A stretch of 64,000 bases of DNA. It comes from Flavobacterium dankookense. GTDB taxonomy: Bacteria; Bacteroidota; Bacteroidia; Flavobacteriales; Flavobacteriaceae. The position numbers were made by a program, and so were the translations under genes. Within the stretch, counting starts at the first letter, position 1; every line of letters begins with the position of its first letter. Under the pieces are notes generated by a model that searched no databases, had not been told where the DNA came from, and saw only the letters and a list, made by a program, of their open reading frames with translations. The stretch covers positions 310,001 to 374,000 of the forward strand of contig NZ_SNXR01000012.1 of NCBI RefSeq assembly GCF_004362665.1. The letters run 5' to 3'. Shown one piece after another: positions 46,717 through 56,186 of this stretch.

Positions 46717-48615
46717 TTAATATGTTCTAGCATTTTTGCCTTCATAAAAGTTGATAAAAGCACGGTTCACCACGCGATTTCCTCCTGGTGTTGGATAGTC
46801 TCCAGTAAAATACCAATCGCCTAAATTTTTTGGGCAAGCGATATGCAAATTATCAACTGTTTGGTAAATTATTTTCACTTCTGCTTTTATTTCTTCAGGA
46901 TGTAAAAGCGTTGCTATTTTAGTCGAAATTTCTTCATCTGTAAATGGTGCATAAATTTCTTTTACATAATTGATTACTTCGCTGTCTTTCGTTTTCTCTT
47001 GCGCTTTACATTTTTTATACACTTCATCGATCACGTTAGTCATTTTCTTTTCTTTCAACAACGTTATCGCTGCTTGAAAGGCAACAAAACCATCCAATGT
47101 TGACATATCAATTCCATAGCAATCCGGATAGCGTATTTGTGGCGCAGATGAAACTACAACGATACGTTTAGGATTCAATCTATCCATCATTTTTAGAATG
47201 CTTTTCTTCAACGTTGTTCCGCGAACGATACTGTCGTCAATGATAACTAAATTGTCGGTTGGTTTGATAACGCCATAGGTAACATCGTAAACGTGAGCAA
47301 CTAAATCGTCACGACTACTGTCCTCGGTGATGAACGTTCGTAGTTTAACATCTTTAATCGCTATTTTTTCTGTTCTGATTTTAACAGAAAGTATTTCTTC
47401 TAGTTTTTCTTTGGTTAATGTTTTTCTATTATCCAAAATGAATTTGTTTTTTCTTTGGTTTAGAAAATCATTGGCAGCTTCAATCATTCCATAAAAAGAA
47501 GTTTCGGCAGTATTCGGAATATAGGAGAAAACCGTGTTGTCTGTGTCGTTTTCAATGGCTTTTAAAACCTCTGGTAAAATTAGTTTTCCTAGTTCTTTTC
47601 GTTCTTGATAAATTTCTGCATCGCTTCCGCGAGAAAAATAAATACGTTCAAACGAACAAGCTTTTTTAACGGTTGGTGTAATGATTTCCTGCTCGGAAAC
47701 GGTTCCGTTTTTCTTAATGATTAATGCATTTCCTGGTTGAAGTTCTTGTACTTTTTCAAATGGAACATTAAAAGTAGTTTGAATAACAGGTCTTTCAGAA
47801 GCTACAACTACAATTTCGTCGTCTTCATAAAAATAGGCTGGTCGAATTCCTGCTGGATCACGGAAAACGAAACTATCGCCATGACCTAATAATCCAGCCA
47901 TAGCATAACCGCCATCCCAACCTTTGGAAGCACGTTTTAAAATTTTTGCAATATCGAGTTTTTCAGCAATTACTGGTGAAGCTTCTCTTTTTGATAAACC
48001 ATTGTTTTTACATTCTTGATACAAATCGGTTACTTCGTCGTCAAGGAAATGTCCAATTTTTTCCATTACGGTAACGGTATCAGCCATTTCTTTTGGATGT
48101 TGACCTAATTCTACTAAACTATTGAAAAGTTCCGTTACGTTGGTCATATTAAAATTCCCAGCTACGATGAGGTTTCGGTGCATCCAATTATTTTGACGCA
48201 GAAATGGATGAACACTTTCAATATTATTTTTGCCAAAAGTTCCATAACGAACGTGTCCAAGAAATAACTCGCCGATATAAGGAATGTTGTCTTTTTGATG
48301 TTTTACATTGTCGTTGTATTCGGGATGTAAAGTTAGTTCTTCGTTAATGCGTTTATTGATTTGGGCAAAAATATCTTGAATGGGTTGTGCTTTGTTAGAA
48401 CGAACTCGACTGATGTATCTTTCTCCTGCTTCTACATCGAATTTAATTGAGGCAAAACCAGCGCCATCTTGACCACGGTTGTGCTGCTTTTCCATGAGTA
48501 AATACATTTTTTGTATGCCATAGAAAGCCGAACCATATTTTTCTTTGTAAAATTCTAATGGTTTCTTTAATCGAAGTAGTGCAATGCCACATTCGTGTTT
48601 AATTGCGTCGCTCAT
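46717..48615 (-). CDS. PurF-like amidophosphoribosyltransferase family protein, long form
   Basis: The 632-residue protein has an N-terminal class II glutamine amidotransferase with nucleophile C9 (KHECGIALL), and QHNRGQDGAGFASI and VRYGTFGKNN active-site segments. A type I phosphoribosyltransferase domain follows, with the PRPP loop LVIIDDSIVRGTTL. Amidophosphoribosyltransferase starts purine synthesis. At 632 residues it is longer than canonical PurF (about 500) and its C-terminus adds about 100 residues, so it may be the Bacteroidota second paralogue, not the main PurF (inference). The family call is firm and the physiological reaction less so. Confidence 0.85.
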   Translation of the reverse strand: MSDAIKHECGIALLRLKKPLEFYKEKYGSAFYGIQKMYLLMEKQHNRGQDGAGFASIKFDVEAGERYISRVRSNKAQPIQDIFAQINKRINEELTLHPEYNDNVKHQKDNIPYIGELFLGHVRYGTFGKNNIESVHPFLRQNNWMHRNLIVAGNFNMTNVTELFNSLVELGQHPKEMADTVTVMEKIGHFLDDEVTDLYQECKNNGLSKREASPVIAEKLDIAKILKRASKGWDGGYAMAGLLGHGDSFVFRDPAGIRPAYFYEDDEIVVVASERPVIQTTFNVPFEKVQELQPGNALIIKKNGTVSEQEIITPTVKKACSFERIYFSRGSDAEIYQERKELGKLILPEVLKAIENDTDNTVFSYIPNTAETSFYGMIEAANDFLNQRKNKFILDNRKTLTKEKLEEILSVKIRTEKIAIKDVKLRTFITEDSSRDDLVAHVYDVTYGVIKPTDNLVIIDDSIVRGTTLKKSILKMMDRLNPKRIVVVSSAPQIRYPDCYGIDMSTLDGFVAFQAAITLLKEKKMTNVIDEVYKKCKAQEKTKDSEVINYVKEIYAPFTDEEISTKIATLLHPEEIKAEVKIIYQTVDNLHIACPKNLGDWYFTGDYPTPGGNRVVNRAFINFYEGKNARTY

Positions 48616-48664
48616 AGTTGTTGTGTTGTTGTAAGTAGTTTGTATGTTATATTTTAAAACAAAA

Positions 48665-48686
48665 ATGCCCCGAAATTTCGAGGCAT
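48665..48686 (-). terminator. Terminator after the PfkB-family gene
   Basis: On the minus strand ATGCCTCGAAATTTCGGGGCAT forms a near-perfect palindrome followed by T-rich sequence, separating the kinase gene from the PurF-like gene. Confidence 0.65.
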
Positions 48687-48690
48687 AAAG

Positions 48691-49617
48691 TTATTGTAAT
48701 TCTATTTCAAATTGTGTTAAAGCTTTGAATTGTTTCAAACGCTCGTTCACTTCTTCTTTGGTTAGTGACAGCATTCTTTCGGTTCCGAATTTCTCTACAC
48801 AAAAAGAAGCTAAGTTAGAACCTTGTATAATTGCGGTTTTCATTGTCTCAAAAGAAATGTCGCCTTGTTGGGTGATGAAACCTGCAAATCCACCAGCAAA
48901 TGTATCACCTGCACCAGTTGGATCGAATACATCGGCCAAAGGTAATGCTGGAGCGAAGAAAATATGTTCGTTGTGGAAAATCAATGCACCGTGTTCACCT
49001 TTTTTGATTACAACATATTTTGGTCCCATCGAGTGGATTTTAGCTGCTGCTTTCACTAATGAATATTCTCCAGAAAGTTGACGCGCTTCTTCATCGTTAA
49101 TGGTGATTACATCAACACGTTGGATTACTTCTAATAATTCAGGTAAGGCACAATCCATCCAAAAGTTCATTGTGTCTAAAACAACAAGCTTTGGTTTTTG
49201 TGTCATTTGATTTAAAACTCCTGTTTGAACAATAGGATGAAGGTTACCTAACATTACAACATCGGCATTTTTAAAGTTCTCTGGAACGATTGGGTTGAAA
49301 TCTGCCAAGACATTTAGCTCAGTGGCTAAAGTATCTCTCGAATTCATATCGTTATGGTAACGACCACTCCAAAAGAAAGTTTTTCCGCCTTTTACGATTT
49401 CCAAACCTGAAACATCGATATTTCTAGCGGTTAATAAATCAATATATTCTTGAGGGAAATCATCTCCAACTACAGAAACAATTGCTGATTGCAGATTGAA
49501 ATGGGAAGCAGATAATCCAATGAATGTTCCTGCGCCACCAAGGATTTTATCAGTCTTTCCGAAAGGTGTTTCAATAGCATCAAAAGCTACTGTTCCTACT
49601 ATTAATAGTTTGTTCAT
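48691..49617 (-). CDS. PfkB-family carbohydrate/nucleoside kinase
   Basis: The 308-residue kinase has the N-terminal glycine-rich GGAGTFIGLSASHF and the C-terminal catalytic signature FDPTGAGDTFAGGFAGF (Asp base in GAGD). It uses ATP to phosphorylate a sugar or nucleoside that cannot be specified. It is next to the PurF-like gene on the same strand, which may hint at nucleoside metabolism. Confidence 0.88.
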   Translation of the reverse strand: MNKLLIVGTVAFDAIETPFGKTDKILGGAGTFIGLSASHFNLQSAIVSVVGDDFPQEYIDLLTARNIDVSGLEIVKGGKTFFWSGRYHNDMNSRDTLATELNVLADFNPIVPENFKNADVVMLGNLHPIVQTGVLNQMTQKPKLVVLDTMNFWMDCALPELLEVIQRVDVITINDEEARQLSGEYSLVKAAAKIHSMGPKYVVIKKGEHGALIFHNEHIFFAPALPLADVFDPTGAGDTFAGGFAGFITQQGDISFETMKTAIIQGSNLASFCVEKFGTERMLSLTKEEVNERLKQFKALTQFEIELQ

Positions 49618-49641
49618 TATTTGCGTTTCAAATTAAAGGTG

Positions 49642-49649
49642 CAAAGATA
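49642..49649 (-). promoter_or_regulatory. -7 element of the PfkB-family gene
   Basis: TATCTTTG on the minus strand, 24 nt before the ATG, matches TANNTTTG. No -33 box is clear. Confidence 0.4.
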
Positions 49650-49712
49650 GGTTTTTAGTTTAAAAGTTTAAAATGGTTTTAAGGTTTAAAGTTACGCGTC
49701 AATCTAAGTTAT

Positions 49713-51464
49713 TTACTTTTCATAAAACGTCCAATCATCGGTTAGTTTTGTAACTAATTTGAAATTGTTATTGTAATGGTCATCCCATTCTTTTGGATTT
49801 TCTGGGTTGTATTCAGAAATGATATAGTTTCCATTGTCAATAATAAAGCCATTTGGGTTATTAAACATGAAAACCATTTTTTTAACCATGGCGTCACTAT
49901 TATAATCACAGGATTTATCAATGTAAAGATTGCCTTTATAAATATGGAAACAAGCTCCAGGAAAATTTCGATGAGTACTACTTCTTTTAAGGTCAAATTC
50001 CAATGCTTTATAACTTTGTTCTAACAATTCATTGAGTTCCTTTAATCCTTTTGATTTTTGCTGAACGGCATGTCTAATGATAACACTAAACTCTGGTGAC
50101 TGAATAAGAATGGTGTCATTTTTAGTAAAAGCACCAATTTTTTCTTCAGATGGATAACCTTCTTTTTTGAGTAAATCGATTAATTTATCAGTTATACGTT
50201 CCGTTGTTTCGTAGAGAACAACGGGTTCTTTTCGGTTTTCTAATCCATAATCAGCTTGGTCTTCGTTAAGTAAATCGTTGATTTGTTTTTTCAGGTTGAC
50301 GTTCCATTTAGTTTGAGACAATTTGCAAATGGAATCATATTTTTTGCTGAAACTTTTCCATTCAAGATTTTTTTTCAGGCCATTAAATATTTTTGAATTG
50401 AAATAAGGTAATTCAATTCCTTTTTTAGCAAGTTCTTCGCCCCAAATAAAAGCGTTTTTCATATCTCTTGATAAAACTGCTACCCGAATCGCATTATGAA
50501 TATCTCGCGCAAAAAGAGTTGGATATTCTTTTGCTAAAAGCATGTAAGTTTCTTTCGCTTTGGCATATTGTCTGGTCAAAATATAAGTTTCTGCTTTTTC
50601 AGTCAGTTGATAATATAGTGGCACTTCTTTTTTGATTTGGTTTTTAGGATCATTGACTTGAACATTATTTTCAATGATTTTAACAAATCGAGGTGCATTT
50701 TTGTCTTTTTTTGGTGAGATTACTCCTTTTCTCTTTTGTTGTGCAAAAAACATCTCTCCAATATTGTAAAAATGAGTATAACAGGACAATTTTCCGATAC
50801 TTAAAACCGAGTTTTTATCGACTTTGAAACGAACTTTAAACGGTGTCGAGCTAGGAAAGTTTTTCCTGAAATTTAATTTCTGAAAAACTAATGTATTGAG
50901 TGTGTCTAAGGGAAAGCTTTGATTCTTTATTTCTCCCTTAAATGTAATAATATATTCTATAATACCATCAATTCCAACATGACCTTTGGTATTAGAATAT
51001 TCGAAGTTGATAATGGTTGTGCTTTTTTTTAATTCTCCAACAGAAATTTCTACAACATCAACAGGAGGTTTTCCTTTGAAGTCCATAGAATTCCATCCGC
51101 CAGTAATTTGACCTTCAATTTCAGCTATACTATCAGCTATTGAAAAAGAACACTTTTCAAAAAACACATCGGTGTAGTACATCTCATAATTCTCAATAAA
51201 ATTGACCACTTTTTTGTCTTTACTTGCAAAATCAACTCCATAATTTAATATCCCTTTATAGTCTGAAGGATCGAAATAATAAGAAGCCGTGTCGTTTTCT
51301 GAACTAAGATAAAAGAAGCTATTTTTTGTTCTTAAATCATATTTGTTTTCTTCAAATTTATAAGCGTTGAAGTCTTTTTGGGTAAATGTTTTAAGAGCTT
51401 TTTGTTGAATTTGTCCTAAACAATGAGTTGTTATTAGAGTTAGAATGAACAAAACTGATTTCAT
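49713..51464 (-). CDS. Exported protein of unknown function
   Basis: The protein of about 583 residues starts at ATG 51464 with a signal peptide (MKSVLFILTLITTHCLGQ). The N-terminal half is beta-rich with a conserved-looking QITGGWNSMDFKGKPPVDVV segment. Residues about 290-340 have a TPR-like helical stretch (YILTRQYAKAKETYMLLAKE). I do not recognise a family or catalytic motif. It is separated from PfkB and recX by its own intergenic gaps. Confidence 0.75.
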   Translation of the reverse strand: MKSVLFILTLITTHCLGQIQQKALKTFTQKDFNAYKFEENKYDLRTKNSFFYLSSENDTASYYFDPSDYKGILNYGVDFASKDKKVVNFIENYEMYYTDVFFEKCSFSIADSIAEIEGQITGGWNSMDFKGKPPVDVVEISVGELKKSTTIINFEYSNTKGHVGIDGIIEYIITFKGEIKNQSFPLDTLNTLVFQKLNFRKNFPSSTPFKVRFKVDKNSVLSIGKLSCYTHFYNIGEMFFAQQKRKGVISPKKDKNAPRFVKIIENNVQVNDPKNQIKKEVPLYYQLTEKAETYILTRQYAKAKETYMLLAKEYPTLFARDIHNAIRVAVLSRDMKNAFIWGEELAKKGIELPYFNSKIFNGLKKNLEWKSFSKKYDSICKLSQTKWNVNLKKQINDLLNEDQADYGLENRKEPVVLYETTERITDKLIDLLKKEGYPSEEKIGAFTKNDTILIQSPEFSVIIRHAVQQKSKGLKELNELLEQSYKALEFDLKRSSTHRNFPGACFHIYKGNLYIDKSCDYNSDAMVKKMVFMFNNPNGFIIDNGNYIISEYNPENPKEWDDHYNNNFKLVTKLTDDWTFYEK

Positions 51465-51603
51465 CAAGTAAAATTTTTATATTTATAGATAACGAATTTT
51501 TTTCAAAATAATTGTTTTAACGAGAAATTATTTCAAAATCAATTGTCTTTTCTTAATTGTCTTGATTTTCGTTAGTTTTGTTTTCTAAAAGTTATAAAGC
51601 AAA

Positions 51604-52071
51604 ATGTCTAATCTTTCATCGTTAGCCGAAGTTCAAAAAAAACTAGAATACTATTGTGTTTATCAGGACAGATGTCATCAAGAAGTAAAGCAAAAGTTGT
51701 TTGAACTTGGTGTTAATTCAAATGATATGGATATGATTGTGGTGCATTTGATTGAACATGATTTTCTTAACGAAGAACGTTTTGCTCGAAGTTTTGCCCG
51801 AGGCAAGCATCGCATCAAGTTTTGGGGTTTGAAACGAATTAAAAACGAATTGACGGCACGAAACATTTCTTTGGCTAACATTAAATTGGGTTTAACAGAA
51901 ATTAGCAATGAAGAATATCAAGCTACGTTTGAAATGATTTCGGAGCGAACTTGGAATTCAACTCTGGAAAGAAATGCGTTGAAGAAGCGCAAAAAGTTTT
52001 GTGATTACTTACTCCGAAAAGGTTGGGAAAGCGAGATGGTTTATGAAAAAGTAAAGGAATTGGAGGATTAG
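51604..52071 (+). CDS. recX: Regulatory protein RecX
   Basis: The 155-residue helical protein has the RecX three-helix repeats: SLAEVQKKLEYYCVYQDRCH, EHDFLNEERFARSFARGKHR and GLKRIKNELTARNIS. RecX inhibits or modulates RecA filaments during recombination. recA is not next to it here. The size is typical. Divergent from the exported protein gene and convergent with the ketosynthase. Confidence 0.9.
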   Translation: MSNLSSLAEVQKKLEYYCVYQDRCHQEVKQKLFELGVNSNDMDMIVVHLIEHDFLNEERFARSFARGKHRIKFWGLKRIKNELTARNISLANIKLGLTEISNEEYQATFEMISERTWNSTLERNALKKRKKFCDYLLRKGWESEMVYEKVKELED

Positions 52072-52094
52072 ATTTTCAGATTAAAGTAGAAAGT

Positions 52095-53252
52095 TTAGTT
52101 TTTAGAAATCAAAATACTTACTGCATTGCCACCAAAGCCTACAGCATTTATCAAGACGTTGTTTATTTGTTTTCTCTCTTCTTGTTTTTCAGCAAATGGA
52201 ACGCTGATGAAAGTGTTGTGCCTAATCATTAAGATTGCCATTTCTAAACTTAATATTCCAGATGCGCCAAAAGTGTGACCTAATTTCCATTTGTTAGTGG
52301 TTAGCATTGGAAGATTTTTTCCAAATACTTTTTGAATGGCTTTATATTCTGAGGTGTCGCCTTTTAAAGTTCCCGGACAGTGCATTACGATAGCATCAAC
52401 ATCGGATAAATTGTAGTTTTTTAATGCCATTTTCATGGATTTTTGAAAACAATTTGCTTCGTCCGAAATGGAAATGTTGTGTTCTAAATCGTCTGTAGCA
52501 TAACCAATTCCGGAGATGTAAGCCAATGCGTTTTGCTTTTCGCCTTTTTCTAAACACGCCATTGCAGCTGCTTCTCCCAATACCATAGTGTTTTTGGTTT
52601 TGTTCAAATCAAATGCCCGGCAAGGATATTCTTGGTTTTCTTTAGCATAAATTTTTAAAGCATTCATTTGGGCAAAAGTAAAGGCAGTTAATGGTGATTC
52701 GCTTCCACCAACTAAGAACTTATCTGCTAAACCTGATTCTAGCCAAGCAACAGCATTCAGAATAGCGTGTAGTGCTGTAGAACAGGTAATGGAATGTGAT
52801 ATTTCGGGACCGTTATTTTTTAAATCATGAGCAACCCAACTTGAGATATTTCCCAAGGTAGTTGTTGGTGAGGAAAGTGTTGCGGTTTTACCTGTTTCTA
52901 AAAATTCTTGGTGGTATTTTTCAAATAAATGTGTAGCACCACGAGAGGAACCAATGTTTATTCCAAAATCGTCACCCATTTTCCATTTGGCTTGTTTGAT
53001 GGCTTGTCGAGAGGTTAGTATTGCCATCAGAACGGTTTCGTCTAAGGCTTTGTATTTAATTTCGGATTGTCGAAGTTGTTCTAGTTCGGTTTTTATGTCA
53101 GCCGGAATTTCTGCCATGAATTGATTTATTCCGTTGCATTCTTTTTGGGTGATTAGTGTTTTTGGCGATAAATATTCCTTCCAAATAGAATCAATAGTAT
53201 TGCCTAGAGGCGAAATAGAGGCTAAAGACGTAATGGCGATTTTGTTTTTCAC
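52095..53252 (-). CDS. Beta-ketoacyl synthase family protein (lone ketosynthase)
   Basis: The 385-residue thiolase-fold condensing enzyme has Cys in SITCSTALHAIL, His in VMHCPGTLKGD and a second His in NKWKLGHTFGASG, so the Cys-His-His triad is complete. Its sequence differs from FabF at 54926, so it may serve a specialised lipid or pigment pathway; flexirubin/aryl-polyene type pathways are an untested possibility. It uses a GTG start, since no nearby ATG lies in frame. It follows rnhA and purN on the same strand, suggesting one transcript. Confidence 0.85.
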   Translation of the reverse strand: MKNKIAITSLASISPLGNTIDSIWKEYLSPKTLITQKECNGINQFMAEIPADIKTELEQLRQSEIKYKALDETVLMAILTSRQAIKQAKWKMGDDFGINIGSSRGATHLFEKYHQEFLETGKTATLSSPTTTLGNISSWVAHDLKNNGPEISHSITCSTALHAILNAVAWLESGLADKFLVGGSESPLTAFTFAQMNALKIYAKENQEYPCRAFDLNKTKNTMVLGEAAAMACLEKGEKQNALAYISGIGYATDDLEHNISISDEANCFQKSMKMALKNYNLSDVDAIVMHCPGTLKGDTSEYKAIQKVFGKNLPMLTTNKWKLGHTFGASGILSLEMAILMIRHNTFISVPFAEKQEERKQINNVLINAVGFGGNAVSILISKN

Positions 53253-53286
53253 AACTTTATTTTAGAAATACAAAGGTCGCAAAGTT

Positions 53287-53766
53287 TTAGAATAGTTTAC
53301 CATCTTCTTTTTCATAAAATGTATCGATGGAAAGTTTCTCTAATCCAGAGGCATAGACTGCTAGTTCGTCACAACGTTCGTTTTGCGGATGATTGTTGTG
53401 TCCTTTTATCCACTTGAAATCTACTTGGTGTTTGCGATACACTTTCAAAAAACGCATCCATAAATCGGGATTTTTTTTACCAACGAAGTTTTTCTTCTCC
53501 CAACCGAATACCCATTTCTTTTCTACAGAGTCAACAACATATTTAGAATCAGAAATGACTAAAACTTTCATATTGGGTTGTTTGAGTTTTTCTAGCCCAA
53601 CAATTACGGCTAACAATTCCATTCTATTATTGGTAGTATGACGAAAACCTTCGTAGAATTCTTTTTTATAAGCTGTTCCAACCATTTCAATTATAACGCC
53701 ATAACCACCGTTTCCGGGATTTCCTTTGGCTGCGCCGTCAGTGTAGATGTGAATTTGATGATTCAA
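53287..53766 (-). CDS. rnhA: Ribonuclease HI
   Basis: The 159-residue enzyme cuts RNA in RNA-DNA hybrids. Active-site acids are visible in HIYTDGAAKGNPGNGGYG, NNRMELLAV, VISDSKYVVD and ERCDELA, plus the His in the KGHNNHP loop. The start is TTG at 53766: a stop codon lies a few codons upstream in frame and no ATG exists in between. It lies between purN (11-nt gap) and the ketosynthase. Confidence 0.93.
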   Translation of the reverse strand: MNHQIHIYTDGAAKGNPGNGGYGVIIEMVGTAYKKEFYEGFRHTTNNRMELLAVIVGLEKLKQPNMKVLVISDSKYVVDSVEKKWVFGWEKKNFVGKKNPDLWMRFLKVYRKHQVDFKWIKGHNNHPQNERCDELAVYASGLEKLSIDTFYEKEDGKLF

Positions 53767-53777
53767 GTAAACAATAA

Positions 53778-54344
53778 TTAGTGATTAGTAAATAGCTTTT
53801 CTATTGCTTTTGGAAAAAATTCATATTCTAATTCTTGAACTTTGGTTGCAATTTCTTCAGCTGTTTTACAGTTTTGAATATTCACTTTGTGTTGGAAAAT
53901 GAATTCACCTTCGTCATAGTGTTCGTTTACAAAATGAATGGTGATTCCGGTTTCTTTCTCGTTATTTTCCAAAACAGCATTGTGAACATTCATACCATAC
54001 ATGCCTTTTCCGCCATAGTTGGGTAGAAGCGCAGGATGGATGTTGATTATTTTATTGGGATATTCTTTTATAATGTGTTCCGGAAATTTAAGTAAAAACC
54101 CTGCTAAAACAATTAAATCAGGTTGAAGCGAATTTATTTTTTCAAGAACTAATCCTTCATTAAGTTCGGATTTGTTGAAGATAACTGAAAAAATGTTGTG
54201 TTTTTTTGCTCTGTCTAAAACTTTGGCATGTAGATTGTTAGTAAAGATACCGACTATACTTATAGTATCGTTGTTTTTGAAATACTGAATTATATTCTCT
54301 ACGTTGGAACCATTTCCAGAAGCAAACAGAACTATTTTTTTCAT
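53778..54344 (-). CDS. purN: Phosphoribosylglycinamide formyltransferase
   Basis: The 188-residue enzyme transfers a formyl group from 10-formyl-THF to GAR in purine synthesis. The catalytic Asn/His/Asp are in IINIHPALLPNYGGKGMYG and FVNEHYDEGEFIFQ. The substrate phosphate loop is FASGNGSNVENII. It is the first of the rnhA-ketosynthase run and divergent from acpP. Confidence 0.94.
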   Translation of the reverse strand: MKKIVLFASGNGSNVENIIQYFKNNDTISIVGIFTNNLHAKVLDRAKKHNIFSVIFNKSELNEGLVLEKINSLQPDLIVLAGFLLKFPEHIIKEYPNKIINIHPALLPNYGGKGMYGMNVHNAVLENNEKETGITIHFVNEHYDEGEFIFQHKVNIQNCKTAEEIATKVQELEYEFFPKAIEKLFTNH

Positions 54345-54460
54345 TTGTTCTTTGTTTTAATTGCACAAAAAAAAGAATATTTAATAGATTTTAAATCATA
54401 ATAGTGTAAGATTTTGAAATTAATTTTTTACTTTCGTAGTCATATTTAATAACAAAAAGG

Positions 54461-54489
54461 TTGTCATAAAATAAAGTTTTTTATTTTTG
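54461..54489 (+). promoter_or_regulatory. Promoter of acpP
   Basis: TTG (54461-54463), 18 nt and TATTTTTG (54482-54489) match the Bacteroidota consensus, with the -7 box 30 nt before the ATG. Confidence 0.6.
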
Positions 54490-54519
54490 CCAACAAATTA
54501 AAATTAAAATTTAAAAATT

Positions 54520-54756
54520 ATGTCAGACATTGCATCAAGAGTAAAAGCGATTATCGTAGACAAATTAGGTGTTGACGAAAACGAAGTTGTAACAGAAGCA
54601 AGCTTCACAAACGATTTAGGAGCCGATTCATTAGACACTGTTGAGCTAATTATGGAGTTCGAAAAAGAATTTGATATTCAAATTCCAGACGACCAAGCAG
54701 AAAACATTGCTACTGTAGGTCAAGCTATTTCTTACATCGAAGAAGCTAAAAAATAA
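54520..54756 (+). CDS. acpP: Acyl carrier protein
   Basis: The 78-residue acidic protein carries growing fatty acyl chains on a phosphopantetheine attached to the Ser of [15 protein letters not shown]. It is the standard carrier of type II fatty acid synthesis. It is followed by a terminator and then by fabF, rnc and pyk on the same strand. Confidence 0.97.
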   Translation: MSDIASRVKAIIVDKLGVDENEVVTEASFTNDLGADSLDTVELIMEFEKEFDIQIPDDQAENIATVGQAISYIEEAKK

Positions 54757-54762
54757 TAATTA

Positions 54763-54796
54763 AAATACCCGCAAGGATTATTCGTTGCGGGTATTT
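54763..54796 (+). terminator. Terminator of acpP
   Basis: AAATACCCGCAA (54763-54774) pairs with TTGCGGGTATTT (54785-54796), with a 10-nt loop and an A/T-rich tail. It would partially uncouple acpP from fabF. Confidence 0.75.
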
Positions 54797-54847
54797 ATTA
54801 TTTTAAAAACAAATACATCAAGATTGATTTCAATCTAAAAAATATAA

Positions 54848-54893
54848 ATACCCATGTCTCTTTAATGCTTATATTTGAAGAATTCATGGGTAT
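54848..54893. promoter_or_regulatory. Inverted repeat in the acpP-fabF gap, possible operator
   Basis: ATACCCATG (54848-54856) and CATGGGTAT (54885-54893) are perfect 9-bp inverted copies with 28 nt between them. TATATTTG -7-like boxes lie in the loop (54870-54877) and overlapping the right arm (54891-54898). This arrangement would suit an operator for fabF. Confidence 0.4.
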
Positions 54894-54925
54894 ATTTGTT
54901 TAAATACAATTCTAAAAAAAATAGT

Positions 54926-56179
54926 ATGACTTTAAAACGAGTTGTAGTTACTGGTCTCGGCGCACTAACACCAATTGGAAATTCCATAGAAGAATATTGG
55001 AATGCGCTAATTAGTGGTAAAAGTGGTGCTGCACCAATTACTTATTATGATACTGAAAAGCATAAAACAAAGTTTGCTTGCGAAGTAAAAAACTTCAATA
55101 TTGAAGATTTTGTTGATAGAAAAGAAGCGCGAAGAATGGACAAATTTGCTCAATATGCTATTGCAGCAAGTGAAGAAGCCATCAAAGATGCTGGTATTAC
55201 TGATGATAATGTTAACAAGCAAAGAGTAGGTGTTATTTGGGGTGCAGGAATTGGCGGATTAGAAACTTTTCAAGAAGAAGTTATCAGCTATGCCAATGGA
55301 GATGGAACACCACGTTTTAATCCTTTCTTTATTCCAAAAATGATTGCCGATATTGCTCCTGCTCATATTTCTATGAGAAATGGTTTTATGGGTCCAAATT
55401 ATACTACTGTTTCGGCTTGTGCTTCTTCAGCTAATGCTATGATTGATGCGTTCAATTACATCCGATTAGGAATGTGTGACGTTATTATTTCTGGTGGTTC
55501 AGAAGCAGCAGTAACTATTGCTGGAATGGGTGGATTTAATTCTATGCAAGCTTTATCAACAAGAAACGAAAGTCCAGAAACGGCTTCAAGACCATTTGAT
55601 GCTACTCGTGATGGATTTGTGCTTGGTGAAGGTGCTGGCGCTTTGGTTTTAGAAGAATATGAGCACGCAAAAGCTCGTGGTGCTAAAATTTATTGTGAAA
55701 TTGGCGGTGGCGGAATGTCATCCGATGCATATCATTTAACAGCGCCTCATCCAGAAGGAATTGGCGTAATTGCAGTTATGGAAAATACGCTTCGTGATGC
55801 TGGAATGAAACCTGAAGATGTTGACCATATCAATACACATGGAACATCTACACCACTTGGAGACGTTGCCGAGTTGAAAGCCATCAGTGCTGTTTTTGGT
55901 GAGCATGCAAAAACAATTAATATCAATTCAACTAAATCAATGACAGGACATTTGCTTGGTGCTGCTGGTGCTGTTGAAGCTATTGCTTCAATTTTGGCTA
56001 TGAAGCACGGGATAGTTCCTCCAACAATTAACCATACGGTTGTTGATGAAAACATTGATCCAAGCTTGAATTTAACGTTGAATGTCGCACAAAAAAGAGA
56101 GGTAAAAGTAGCTATGAGTAATACCTTTGGATTTGGTGGACACAATGCTTGTGTGCTTTTCAAAAAATTGGAAGCGTAA
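54926..56179 (+). CDS. fabF: Beta-ketoacyl-ACP synthase II
   Basis: The 417-residue condensing enzyme elongates fatty acids. It has Cys in TVSACASSANAMI, His in NTHGTSTPLGD and His in STKSMTGHLLGAAG. I start at ATG 54926 (MTLKRVVVTGLGALTPIG), as the extra upstream codons run through the gap. It is followed by rnc after 7 nt. Confidence 0.96.
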   Translation: MTLKRVVVTGLGALTPIGNSIEEYWNALISGKSGAAPITYYDTEKHKTKFACEVKNFNIEDFVDRKEARRMDKFAQYAIAASEEAIKDAGITDDNVNKQRVGVIWGAGIGGLETFQEEVISYANGDGTPRFNPFFIPKMIADIAPAHISMRNGFMGPNYTTVSACASSANAMIDAFNYIRLGMCDVIISGGSEAAVTIAGMGGFNSMQALSTRNESPETASRPFDATRDGFVLGEGAGALVLEEYEHAKARGAKIYCEIGGGGMSSDAYHLTAPHPEGIGVIAVMENTLRDAGMKPEDVDHINTHGTSTPLGDVAELKAISAVFGEHAKTININSTKSMTGHLLGAAGAVEAIASILAMKHGIVPPTINHTVVDENIDPSLNLTLNVAQKREVKVAMSNTFGFGGHNACVLFKKLEA

Positions 56180-56186
56180 TTTTCAG

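Noticed and set aside
55747..56163. 138-residue ORF antisense to fabF
   Set aside because: It lies wholly inside a firm fabF gene and has no recognisable protein features.
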